Made by a program: the position numbers and the translations under genes | Shown: positions 37,361 through 48,160 of the stretch, one piece after another | Position numbering within the stretch: position 1 is the first letter of the stretch | Layout: each line of letters begins with the position of its first letter | Notes under the pieces: model-generated | What the model saw: only the letters and a program-made list of their open reading frames with translations | What the model was told of the DNA's origin: nothing | Database searches by the model: none | Source: Rhododendron vialii | Lineage: Eukaryota; Streptophyta; Magnoliopsida; Ericales; Ericaceae | DNA length: 64,000 nt | Direction: 5' to 3' | Assembly (NCBI RefSeq): GCF_030253575.1 | Contig: NC_080565.1 | Location: 5,490,001 to 5,554,000, forward strand

Positions 37361-37684
37361 GGGCGCCTCTGTTCGCAACTCTTTATTTTCTTCTATAGCC
37401 CACTACATTTCGGTAAATAGTTGTTGAAAATCATAAATAACATTTCGGTAAATTACTGTTGAAAACAAGATTATATTTCGGTAACTACATGTCGAAAATA
37501 TATTCAATTTTCAGTAAACAACTGCCGAACATGCATTTTCGGTAAATAGCTGTTGAAAAAAATATTATATTTCGGTAATTGGATGCTGAAAATATAACTT
37601 AATTTCGGTAACTAACTGTCGAGTATAATTGAAAAATTTTAACGGACTATGAGAGAAAATAGAGGGCTGCGAATAGCGGCGCCC
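37361..37684 (-). mobile_element. 324-bp hAT-like miniature transposon with TTACCGAAA repeats (family B, copy 2)
   Basis: This is the reverse-complement relative of the element at 24881-25204 and has exactly the same length. Ends are GGGCGCC and GGCGCCC, continuing CGCTATTCGCAGCCCTCTAT on the matching strand. It has six intact TTTCGGTAA motifs and one degenerate (TTTCAGTAA). Flanks are TTTTTTTTTA on both sides, consistent with a target duplication but ambiguous because of the T run. Confidence 0.8.
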
Positions 37685-37826
37685 TTTTTTTTTAACCAAA
37701 AGAAAAGAAAAAGAGCAGGTCCACTCCTCAAAAAAGGTTGACCATCCAGTTTCCAGTTTCGGTCCCGTGGTCCAATTTAGCGGGATCCGAGTTATGGAGT
37801 AGGAGTAGTATTTATTTATCAACGCC

Positions 37827-38195
37827 GCTACCCACACATATAACTGGATACATATTTACACAAATTTTTTTTGGGATCCACTTCGGATTCCGCACAAATG
37901 ATTCAAGTCATTTATTAAATATAAAATATTTTTTAAGGGCGCCTACAAAAAATCAGCTCAATCTGATATTTGTAGATGCTCAATCCAATCATCTACCTTG
38001 TTATTTTGATTTCTAGATAATGAGCAGTTAGATGATTGAATTGAGTATCTATAAATATCGGATTGAGCTAATTTTTCGCTAAGGCCAATGAAAAAATGTT
38101 TTACGTTTAATGAACGACTTGGATCATTTGTGTGGGACCCGAGGTGAGCCCCATAAAAAATCTGTGTAGAATATGTACCTTATTTATCTGTGTGC
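37827..38195. mobile_element. Hairpin miniature transposon (family A, copy 3, degenerate)
   Basis: The interior matches copy 2 closely (AAATATAAAATATTTTTTAA, CAATCTGATATTTGTAGATG, GGATCATTTGTGTGGGACCC). The outer arms are eroded, so the right border near 38195 is approximate. Confidence 0.65.
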
Positions 38196-38227
38196 TTAGA
38201 CTTTTCATTTATTTATGGAGCGGTAGT

Positions 38228-38472
38228 TAGGCCTCGTTCTAAAAATCTTCTTAAAAAATAAGCAGCTTATTTCACATTTTCAAACTCAAAAATAAAGTAA
38301 ATGAAAATTTATTTTTTTATTTTTTTTGCATCATATAAAAGATCTCATCGAGATCTTCTAAATAAGATCCATATTGCATATTTTTATATTTCAATAAGCC
38401 CATAATTTTTTAGCTTGAAATTACCTTCTTAAAAAATAATAAAAACTTATTTTTGGTTCCGGAACGGAGCCT
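38228..38472. mobile_element. Dispersed non-coding repeat (family C, copy 1)
   Basis: Ends are AGGCCTCGTTCT at the left and, inverted, AAGGCTCCGTTCCGGAACC at the right. TTCTTAAAAAATAA is near the left end and its inverse near the right. The same sequence occurs in the opposite orientation at about 54603-54841, and a weak relative at 31380-31620. Confidence 0.55.
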
Positions 38473-38810
38473 TACTCCCTCCAACTCAAATAGTAGTATA
38501 TTGTTTTGTCTATTTTCTTTTTGAGATCCCTCACAAGATTATCTTTTAATTTATGTAATACTATTTTTTACTCCTAAATTTAATATGAAAATCAAATAAG
38601 TAGTTGTTTAATATTTTTTTCGTCTTTAGTGAATTTCTTTTTGTGCTTTCGTTCATAATTTTGTATTTTTTATATTCCTATCATCGGGACTGATGATAAA
38701 TCCAAAAAATATTACTCGAATCTTACAAAAGTTCCAAAAAGCAAACACAACACACACATACACAATTTTTTTTTTTTACAAGAATGGAGTGTTGTGCCAC
38801 CGGGCCTTGT

Positions 38811-39291
38811 TTTTAGGTTCTGTTTGAAACTTAAGGAAAAGAAAGAAAAATTCAAATTTTTTATCTTCTATTGTTTGGTTAGAAGAGTAAGAAATAATAT
38901 AAAAATTTCAAGTTTAGCTAATAGTAAATCTTCCTCTCATTTTCCTTATATTTCCTTTTCTTTTCATTTCTCCCATTTTTCAAAAGTTCTTATTGGGCAG
39001 GTCAAGAAATAAGAAGAGAATTTTAGGCTCTATTTGGAACTTATGGAAAACATAGGAAAATTATAAAAAATTTCCCTTTCATTGTTTGGTTGGAAGAGAA
39101 AAAGAGAAGAAAATAAAAATTCCAAGTTCAGTGAATAATAAATTTTCCCTTCCATTTTTTGCCTATTTTCTTTTGAAGAAATAAAATAGGCATCCTAAAT
39201 GGAAGACTTATTTAGGTGTTCATCCAAATGTGTTTGAATACTTATGTTCCTGTAGGAAGGTATTTCTGAACAGGTTCAAATAGGGCCTGAA
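38811..39291. mobile_element. Paired copies of a short element with AGG(C/T)TCTRTTTGRAAC ends
   Basis: AGGTTCTGTTTGAAACTTA (about 38814) and AGGCTCTATTTGGAACTTA (about 39025) begin two diverged, directly repeated segments of about 215 bp. GGTTCAAATAGGGCCT at 39272-39287 is the inverted end. This fits a short transposon inserted beside or into a relative. Confidence 0.5.
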
Positions 39292-40061
39292 CACGTGGTA
39301 TGTGGGATCATGGTTTGAGTAGGATAGGATAAGTTGCTGTGCAAGACGGTGGTCGGCGATATGGACCAGTGATATGAGAAGTCATTGGTCCAGGAACTCT
39401 GTACGGGGTAAAGGACCAGTGAACATTAGAAGATTGGTCTATGAGATTGATAAAGAACCAGTGACATGTGAAGTCACTGGTTCAAGTAGTCTATTCAGCA
39501 ATGAGATGGCCGAACAGGAGGAAAACTCTAGGGAAAGTAGCCTCAGATACAAGGAACATTCTGGAAGGTTTCAGAATAGTGGAATTCCGTAAAGGAATAA
39601 GATCTCGAGAATATAGGATCAAGGAAAGATACCCAACGGGAATGAAATGTTCGGCCAGTTATGGAAAAGAGTCTCAAAAGAACTACGGTAATGAATTGAT
39701 AAGAGAACGAAAATTTAAGATAATCTGGTATTTCTATACGAGGTAGAAAACCTAGGGCAACACGAATACTTAGGCAGCAAACATCTATGAATTTATAAAT
39801 ATGAGGTAAACCTGAAGGTAAAAGGTACGCAATACTTTGCATTATACGGCATTACCTACTGATATTTAGGGGTTTTTACACGTATGTGATACTAACTTAG
39901 GCATCAGAGGGTCTTTTGCCATGAGAGGCAAAGGTGCGCTCACACATTGTCTGTTTTGCAGATTAGGTTTCCGACGAAGTGCTAGAGTTCCGGCGAGAAG
40001 GCACGAGTAGCCGTTATACGCTTGTGTTGTTCAAAGTCTCTTTCGTTTTTATCCACTTACA
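39292..40061 (+). repeat. Probable 5' LTR remnant of a Tat-type Ty3/gypsy element
   Basis: The stretch ends ...CACTTACA immediately before a primer-binding-like sequence. Near its end it carries ACTAACTTAGGCATCAGAGG, a pattern I associate with Tat-lineage LTRs near the R/U5 region. No matching 3' LTR was found in the window, so the 5' border is only inferred. Internally it contains several direct ACCAGTGA(A/C)-type repeats (39362-39480). Confidence 0.45.
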
Positions 40062-40062
40062 A

Positions 40063-40080
40063 TTGACGCCGCCTGTGGAA
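40063..40080 (+). other. Primer-binding-site-like sequence of the retrotransposon
   Basis: TTGACGCCGCCTGTGGAA resembles the PBS consensus of Tat-type elements (TGGCGCCGTCTGTGG) with C-to-T and G-to-A type changes. It lies two bases after the LTR-like CA end and about 45 bp before the gag start. Confidence 0.6.
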
Positions 40081-40108
40081 ACGAAAGAGTTCCCTTTGAA
40101 AAACGACT

Positions 40109-41825
40109 ATGGTGGAAGGAGATCCAAGCACACCGCTTGACCCGAAGAACTTGTTAGGTGGGGGAGGATATAAATCCCCACCAGATGCTCCGAGGAAGCC
40201 CGATGGTGGGCATACCAAGAGGACGACAAGCAAGGGCAATCCCCTGAATGTTCTGGATGGCTCTAAGAATAGGGAGGGCAGGACAGCCATGGAGTCCACG
40301 AGAAGGAGTAAGTCCCAATGTGGACTAAAGTCAGTTACACACTCGAGGAGTGTGCACAACAATGAAGATATCCTTGAAAAAAAGAGACAAGAAATCGATA
40401 AATACGCTCATTTGATCAAGAAACGAGAGTACGAGATTCAAGAACTAGAACGGGTATGAGAACACCAAGAGGATTCTAGACTTTCACGAAGGAATTCCAA
40501 GGGAGACAGGCAAGCTCGGGTGGAATATAAGAAGGCTCCTTCACAGAGAAGGAAGAGGAGGAGCAGGTGCCCCACTTCAAGACGAAAAAGGGCTTTTTCA
40601 AGAAAAAGGAGGAGCAGAAGTCCCACCCCCAAGGAGGGGGGGACCAGGAAACACCATAGGGATAGGTACGAGAGACCTGATTCAGATTGGGAAAGAAAAT
40701 GCTCCCAACAAAATAAAGGAATGTGAGGACGGGACCATGATTGCACGAGAGGCAGCACGGAAGGCCTTTAGCAATATAGCATCATCTCCCTTTACAATAA
40801 GGTTGCAGGAGGCAAAGTTGCCGAGCAGGGTAAAGCATGGCATGTTTATCCTCTACGAAACCAGTGCGGATCCCATGGCACACATACAGCATTATCAGCA
40901 GGCGATGTTCATGCATGACGAAGATGATGTAATTATGTGCAAGATGTTCACATCGAGTTTGAAAAAAGTAGCTCTGTCCTGGTTCCATAAGCTAGGTCCG
41001 CACTCCATATGAGGATGGAGGCAACTAGCCGAGGAATTCACTACTCGGTTCTTGACAAGCAGAAAAGCACCGAAGACATTTGAAAGCCTCTCCATTATGT
41101 AACAGGGAGAGAACGATCCGATCAAGGACAACGCAAAAAAGTATTGAGAAACTTTCAACGAGATTAAAAGTTGCAGTGAGGAATATGCAATAGCCCCGTT
41201 CAAGACTGGGCTACCTGTTCGGGGAGAGCTGCGCCGATCATTAAACATGAGTCCGGTAGGAACATTGGCAAAACTAATGGAGCGAATTGAGCAGTATGCC
41301 AGGAACGAGGATGACATACTCTGAGAAGATGGCAAGATGGTTGCCGAGCAAACCAAAGGGCCCACAAAGAAAGCAGATAAACCAGAGCCCAAAACTTATA
41401 GGGAAAGAAAGGATTATGGGCAGGCTAAGAAAGAGCTGTACAAGGAGAAACATGCGCCGGATCCCAAGTCTTTCTTTTTAATAACCACGGTCTGGAAAGA
41501 ACCAATTTACCGAATTCTTTATCGAATAAAGAATCGTCCCTATTTCAAGTGGCCTCTGAGACTAGAAGAGGATAAAGATGCAAAGCGAGCTACGAGTTAG
41601 CACTGCAGTTATCATAAGGATTGGGGTCACATGACAGAGGATTGCGAGATGTTTAAGCAGCACCTCGATGACCTAGTCTCTCGTGGTTATCTGAAGGAAT
41701 TCATTCAAGAGGAACCCAAGGGTGCTGAAAAAGCAATGGAGTTGGATTACGAGCAAAATTCAAGGGGCGTAATCCATATGATACATGGACTGGCCGTAGC
41801 TTATACGAGAAATAAGGTGAGATAG
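40109..41825 (+). pseudogene. Retrotransposon gag remnant
   Basis: The gag reading frame can be followed across stops and frame changes. An acidic/basic N-terminal part (from MVEGDPSTPLDPKN) leads to an Arg/Ser-rich stretch. Next comes a capsid-like region (40740-41300) with SWFHKLGPHSI and a LAEEFTTRFLTSRK segment. Last is a zinc-knuckle-like CSYHKDWGHMTEDC (about 41604-41650) followed by LDDLVSRGYLKEFI. This order is typical of plant Tat gag. Stops at about 40458, 40726, 41012, 41100, 41324, 41600 and 41825 make it non-functional. Confidence 0.8.
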
Positions 41826-41939
41826 CTCCAAAGGTAAGTCAAGCATTACCAACATGTCATGCAATTAGGAAAGAAAAAGAGATGTGAAGAAGAAGTATAT
41901 AACGAGGGCATAGTTTTCACCGATGAGGACCTGTGAAGA

Positions 41940-43580
41940 GTCCATGTGCCACATAATGATGCTTTGGTCATCACCCTACGAATTGAGGAATATGACATGG
42001 AGAGGATCTTGGTGGACTCAAGAAGCTGCACAAAGGTGCTTTATTATGATGCATTTAAGAAGTTGGGGCTGACACAGGCGGACCTGATGCAGTCAATAAC
42101 TCCATTGGTCGGATTCAGTGCAGGAGCAGTCTGGCCATTGGCCAAAGTAACTCTGCCTGTTAGGGTTGGAACAGTAGTGCTGCGAACCGATTTCCTGGTG
42201 GTAGATGTGCCATCTTCTTATAACGCGATTATAGGAAGAACGTGGTCACACAAGATGAGGGCGATTTCCTCCACTTACCATTAGATGGTTAAGTTTTTCG
42301 GATCTAATGGCATTGAAAGAATCAGAGGAAACCAGAAGGTTGCCCAGTAGTGTCTGATTTGTATAATCAAGAAGGCACCTAAAGCAAAGTTGGTCCAAGC
42401 CATCGAGGTTCCATACCAGCCAACCATCGAGGATGTCGAAGGGGACCCCGCCGAGAAAGTGGTGGAAGGCTTGAAAAAAATTCAGATCAATGAGATTGAT
42501 CCAGAAAGGTATTTTCTGATTGGGGAAAGCCTGAACAAACAAGAAAAAAAGTTGGTGGCATTCCTCAAGGATCACATTGATGTGTTTGCTTGGGTACCTG
42601 AAGAGATGCCTGGGGTGGATGCAAACGTAATTTGTCACCACTTGAATGTGGATCCACAGCATAAACGGGTGATGCAAAAAAAGAGAAGATCAACCGTACA
42701 ACACGTAGACATTGTTATCGAGGAGTTTGACTGCTTGCTAGAAGTAAAAGCCATACGAGAAGTTTACTACCTAGAGTGGTTGTCCAACAATGTGGTAGTG
42801 AAGAAGAAGAATGAGAAGTGGCATGTTTGTGTAGATTTCACAGATTTGAACAAGGCATGTCCAAAATATAGCTTTCTTCTCCCATTGATAGATTAATTGG
42901 TTGATGCAACTGTTGGATATGGACGGATAAGTTTCCTTGATGCATATCAAGGATATCATCAGATTGTCATGTACGGGCCCGATCAAGAGAAGACTTCCTT
43001 TATTACGTCGAGAGGATTGTATTTGTTACCGTGTCATGCCTTTTGGTTTGAGGAACGCCGGAGAAACTTACCAGAGGCTGACAACGATTATGCTGAAAAA
43101 GTTGCTCGGTAAAACTATGAAGGTTTACATAGATGATATGGTGGTCAAGAGCAAAGAGAGGTAGGACCACATAATTGATTTAAAGGAAGCCTTTGAGATT
43201 CTGAGAGAGTACAAGCTAAAACTCAATGCCTCGAAGTGTGCATTTGATGAAAGCTAAGGAAAGTTCTTAGGTCACCTTGTGACCATAAGAGGGATATAGG
43301 CGAATCCTGATCAAATAACAGCTTTGCCAAGGCTCCAAAGTCGAACGAGGTCTAAAGACTGATTGGAATGGTCGCGACCCTTAACAGATTCATCAGCTGG
43401 TCCAGTGACAAGTGTAGTCATTTTTTTCAATTGCTGAAAAAGAGGGAATGATACGAATGGGGAGCAGAATGCGAACATGCATTCCAAGACTTGAAAAAGT
43501 ACTCGGCAGCGGCCCCACTCTTGTCCACTCCTGATCCGGATGAGTCTTTAACTTTGTATTTAGCAGTGTCAGAGCATGCT
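41940..43580 (+). pseudogene. Retrotransposon protease and reverse transcriptase remnant
   Basis: The protease core is at 41946-42284, with ILVDSRSC where the family has D(S/T)G, so the catalytic loop is altered; NAIIGRTW follows. Reverse transcriptase starts near 42570 (FAWVPEEMPGVD) and includes VCVDFTDLNKACPK, the fingers segment SFLDAYQGYHQI, a frameshift near 43010, and the catalytic YIDDMVVKS (about 43123). Stops occur at 42285, 42894, 43164 and later. Coding similarity fades at 43580, where foreign DNA begins. Confidence 0.85.
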
Positions 43581-44808
43581 GTGAATACCTTTGTCCTCCA
43601 AAGGAACCACATACATTACTGATATAGTTGGACACAAGGAGCAACCATCCAACGGACTAGCTTAGTGAATCCCCTAGTCCAACCACATTATTGAATATCG
43701 TTGTTCTATCAATCTCTCTTGTGAATCCCCTAGTCAAAGCGTGGATGGCATTTGCCTTCAACCGGACTGGAGAGGGGAATAGTCGAGATGCGCGCAACCT
43801 AGCCCATACGATTCCTCGAACCAAAAAATAAAAAATAAATTTAGATAAAGTACTACACAGATTACATCTCGAATCTCACATGGATAAGGCCTAAAAATAA
43901 TATATGTACACATAAAAATTACATTCCAAAGCCACCCTTGCAATAGCACAAACAAATCCAAAAACATGATATGTAGAAAGAAAAAAAGAAAACATTTACT
44001 TTGCCGTGAAACGAGCCCTTGAATGAGCCAAAAACCAAAAAAAAAAAAAAATGTAAGCCAAAATCGAGAAGTATGATTCAAAACATATATTGCAAGAATA
44101 TAATGTAGAAAGGAATATAGACCTACTTTCAAGTCTCAGATTCAGAGCGTCTGCCCACCTTTTTTTGGCTCGGCGGAAATCGCTATCGGAAATCCCCTTC
44201 GAAAATGATGGATTACTTGGAAGAGTTAGAGATGAGTGAGATAGTATACTGAGCAAAAAAGTAGGACCTTGCCTAAGCTATTTTTATTGATAGGGATTTG
44301 CAAAGGCTTTAAGCTGTTGAATACCTTTGTCCTCCAAAGGAACCACATACATTTTTGATATAGTTAGACACAAGGAGCAACCATTCAACGGACTAGCTTA
44401 GTGAACTCCCTAGTCCAACCACATTACTAAATACCGTTGTTCTAGCAATCTCTCTTGTGAATCCCCTAGTCCAAGCGTGAATGGCCTTTGTCTTCGACCG
44501 GACTGGAGAGGAGAATAGTCGAGGTGCGCGAAAGCTAGCCCGTACAATCCCTCAAACCAAAAAATAAAAAATAAATCTAGATAAAGTACTACATAGATTA
44601 CATCTCGAATCTCACATGGATAAGGCCTAAAAATAATATTTGTCCACACATAAATTACATCCCAAAGCCACCCTTACAATAGCCTAAAAATTTAAAAAAA
44701 CAAAAACAAAACAAATATATGTAGAAAGAAAAAAAGAAAACATTTGCTTTGACGTTAAATGAGCCCTTGAATGTGCCAAAAATCAAACCTCCCTCCCCCC
44801 CCCCTCCT

Positions 44809-44847
<39 letters not shown>

Positions 44848-45530
44848 AAAAAATGAAAGCCAAAAACAAGAAGTATGATTCAAAATATTGCAAGAATATA
44901 ATGTAGAAAGGATAATAGACCTGCTTTCATGTCTCAGTTTCAGAGTGCCTACCCACCTTTTTTTTTCTCGGCGAAAATCGCCGTTGGAAATGATGGATTA
45001 CTTGGAAGAGTTAGAGATGAATGAGATAGTATATTGAGCCAAAAAAATATAAGCCAAAAACGAGAAGTATGATTCAAAATATTGTAAGAATATAGTGTAG
45101 AAAGGAATATAGACCTATTTTCAGGTCTCAAATTCATAGCGCTTGCTCACCTTTATTTTTCTCGGCGGAAATCGCCGTTGGAAATGATGGATTACTTAGA
45201 AGAGTTAGAGATGGGTGAGATAATATACTGAGAAAAAAAGTAGGACCTTGCCAGAAATCTTCTGTGGGCCAGGCCGAGTGTTTTATGTATTTTGGCTTAT
45301 TCAATTCAATTTATGAAGAATTTTTTGCTTGTCACGTGGTGTCCGCTAGGTGCATTTGGACTGTCCATTTCGACTTTGGATGGTTTGGATTTGGAGGGAG
45401 AAAGATGAGAGGGAGTGATGGGGTGAGAGGAAAGAGAGTTTCAATCTAGACCGTTTAACACACTTTTGGATAGTTCGGATGATGCACGTGGGCACTGCCA
45501 CGTGATACCCAGAGTTTACACAGAGTTGTG
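43580..45530. mobile_element. Insertion of ~735-bp tandem units with poly-C tract inside pol
   Basis: The pol frame is interrupted between RT and RNase H by about 1.95 kb of non-coding DNA. Unit 1 starts near 43582 and unit 2 near 44316, both with GAATACCTTTGTCCTCCAAA. Their tails, and a third isolated tail copy at about 45049-45252, share GAAGTATGATTCAAAA, the TCGGCG(G/A)AAATCGC region and GATGGATTACTT(G/A)GAAGAG. Each full unit holds a SINE-like ATAGTCGAG(A/G)TGCGCG motif. Unit 2 has a C-rich run of about 48 bases followed by poly-A (44790-44853). Clear target duplications were not found. Confidence 0.6.
44790..44853 (+). repeat. Poly(C)-rich/poly(A) tract
   Basis: Nearly pure C (44790-44837, three T interruptions) followed directly by 16 A. 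The corresponding position in unit 1 (44038-44051) has only A's, so the C run arose in unit 2 or is an assembly feature. Confidence 0.9.
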
Positions 45531-47502
45531 GTTTACACAGAGTTTCAGTTGAAATCATTGCTACGAAAGACATATTTATCAACAAGTATTTCAACTAGGT
45601 CAGTAGAGCTAAGTCAATATGGCATTGACTATCAGCCGCGCACCGCAATAAAAGGACAAGTGTTGGCAGACTTTGTGGCAGAACTCTCACCAATAGTAGC
45701 TCATCGGCCTCCTACGAGAAAGGAGTAGGCACCCGGGCCGCCGACCAATGAAGGAAAGGCACTAGCCGAGCAAGATCCTCTGGAATAGAAATTATTCATT
45801 GACGGATCAGCATATAATACTGGATCAGGGATTGGAGTTGTATTTTTCCCTCCTGAGGGGGTAATGATGGAGTTGTCCCTTCGACTTGGCTTTAGTGCTT
45901 CAAACAATGTGGCAGAGTACGAGGCACTCTTGGCAGATTTTAGAAGTGCAAAGACCCTGAAAATAAAAAGGATACGAGTGTACTATGATTCACAACTCGT
46001 GGTGAACCAGTAGTTCGGGGAGTATGAAGCCTGGAATGAAAAAATGACAGCCTACATGGAGGCTGCCAAGGATCTGCTCGACACTTTTGAGAAGGTGTAC
46101 ATTGAGCAGATAAGTTCTGGGCAGAACGCTCATGCAAATTCACTGGCTTGGTTGGCCACAGCTGTGCCAACTGAGGTCAAGAGAAGAGTGGGAGTAGATT
46201 ATCTTGCTGAGCCAAGCATTGGAAGGAGCGTGGAATTGGTCTTGGACATGAACCATGGGCTAAGTTGGATGGATTCAATAGTGGAGTTCTCATGAGATGG
46301 GACACTCCCCACTGTTAAAAAAGAGCCTCATAAGATAAAGACGAAATTTGCACAATTCTAGCTATCACCTGAAGGAAAGTTGTACAGAAAATCCTTCACT
46401 AGTCCATACTTGCTATGTGTACACCCCGAGATGATGCAAAAGTTCCTCCACCAGATTCATGAGGGAACATGTGGAAGCCATGCTGGGGGCAGTTCCATTG
46501 CCTATCGAGCAATCACCCAAGGTTATTGGTGGCCACACATGTAAGAAGATGTAAAAGTGCATGTGAAAATCTATTAGAAATGTAAGGAATTCTCACCAAT
46601 GATCCGAACACCAGCTGAAGATTTGGTGCCATTGACAAGTCCTTAGCCATTCGCACAATGGGGAATGGACTTCATGGGTCCACTCTACAAGGCAATTGGG
46701 AACATAAAATTTCTATTGGTAGCAACAGATTATTTCACTAAGTGGATTGAAGCAGAACCATCGGCCAAGATCACTGAACCTATGATAAAAAGGTTCATTT
46801 GGAATAGTATTATCACCCGGTTTGGGGTCCCCTACTCACTGATTACGGACAATGGGTTTCAATTCCAGAAGAAGTTCAAGGCTTTCTGTTCCTAGTATGG
46901 AATAAGGAATTATTGCTCAACCCCGGCCTACCCTCAGAGTAATGGGCAAGCAAAGACATCCAACAAAACCATCCTTAACAGGATCAAAGAAGAGGTTGGA
47001 TAAAACGAAAGGAAAATGGCCCGACGAGCTGCCACTGGTCCTATGGGCTCACCAAACAATGCCTAGATGGTCTACGGGAGAGACCCCTTATTCGTTGGCT
47101 TATGAGACAGAGGCTGTTATACCACTCGAAGTTGGTTTGCCAACCAGCAAGATCACTTTGGTTGAAAGTGGAAGCAATGATAGAGCCTTGGAAATCGAGT
47201 TGGATCTTGTCGAGGAATGGAGAGAAAGGGCTCTGGTGCATTTGGCCTCATATCAGGAGCAACTGATGAAGAGCTACAATAAGAATGTCCACTCTTGAGA
47301 ATTTGGTATTGGAGACCTTGTGTTTTGAAAGGTGCTCGGCAATACCAAGGTAGCCAACAAGGGCAAGTTGAGAGCTAATTGGGAAGACCCATATCGAGTC
47401 ACAAAAATTGTAGGTATTGGGGCTTATCAATTGGTTGACCTGGACAAGAACCCAATGCCAAGGCCTTGGAATGTCCGCAATTTGAGGAAGTTCTTCGTTT
47501 GA
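45531..47502 (+). pseudogene. Retrotransposon RNase H and integrase remnant
   Basis: RT connection/RNase H resumes with KGQVLADFVAEL, then LFIDGSA (RNase H Asp), NVAEYEALLA and YYDSQLVVNQ. The integrase zinc-binding HHCC-like region (about 46430-46600) has YWWPHM. The core includes WGMDFMGPL and SLITDNG, matching the first two catalytic acidic residues. The third position reads NGQAKTSNKT: a Lys where a Glu is expected, consistent with a G-to-A change. The C-terminal part ends WNVRNLRKFFV at 47499. Many stops interrupt it (for example 46012, 46291, 46537, 46895, 47000). Confidence 0.85.
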
Positions 47503-47639
47503 AAAACTTCATTTTTATTTTCATTCTGTTTAGGATGCACATCGTGATTGTATGGGAGTTACGAATAAAATTTCCTTATTTTTTTATTTTTTTTAGTTAC
47601 AAGGGGTACGCGTAACTCCCTCTTGAGTTTTGAATTATG

Positions 47640-48160
47640 AATAGAATTCTATTTTGGCTTTTTGTTATTTTACTTATTTTTTGGTGCTTGAATTGTCCTC
47701 CCTTTGTATTGGGGAGCAGAAAGTGGGTCCATACGAATACCAATTTACGAGTTACGAAATAATTTTCCAATTTTCCAGTACGCGAACAAGTGGTTGCATA
47801 AGAGAATATGCAGATTTATCTAAGTATGAATACACTTAGGAATTTGTCCAAGTACGAAGCACTTGGAATGCATACGAGAATGTGGATGAATCGACCCAAT
47901 ATGAATACATTTAGGCATTGGTCTATGTACTGGAAACTTAGACGAAGTATATATTTTATGAGTACGAAATACTTAGGTGCATACGACAACATGCATAAAC
48001 AGTCTAAGTACGAGTAAACTTAGGATTTTAACCAAGTATGAACAAATTTGGAAAGCGTGTAAGAACGTGCAATGAACAAGTTAAGTATGAAATACTTAAA
48101 CGCATATGAGAACATGCGGAATCACTTAAGTATAAAAAACTTAGCAAACAAACATAAAAG
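47640..48160 (+). repeat. Subrepeat-rich 3' untranslated part of the Tat element
   Basis: After pol the sequence has at least seven imperfect repeats built around AAGTA(T/C)GAA...ACTTAG, spaced irregularly (about 30-70 bp), often with GCATA(C/T)GA(G/C)AA between them. Minisatellite-like 3' regions of this kind are known from the Tat/Ogre lineage. Confidence 0.65.

Noticed and set aside
43758..45137. Minus-strand ORFs in the pol insertion
   Set aside because: They repeat because the DNA units are tandemly duplicated; composition is low complexity and no domain is seen.
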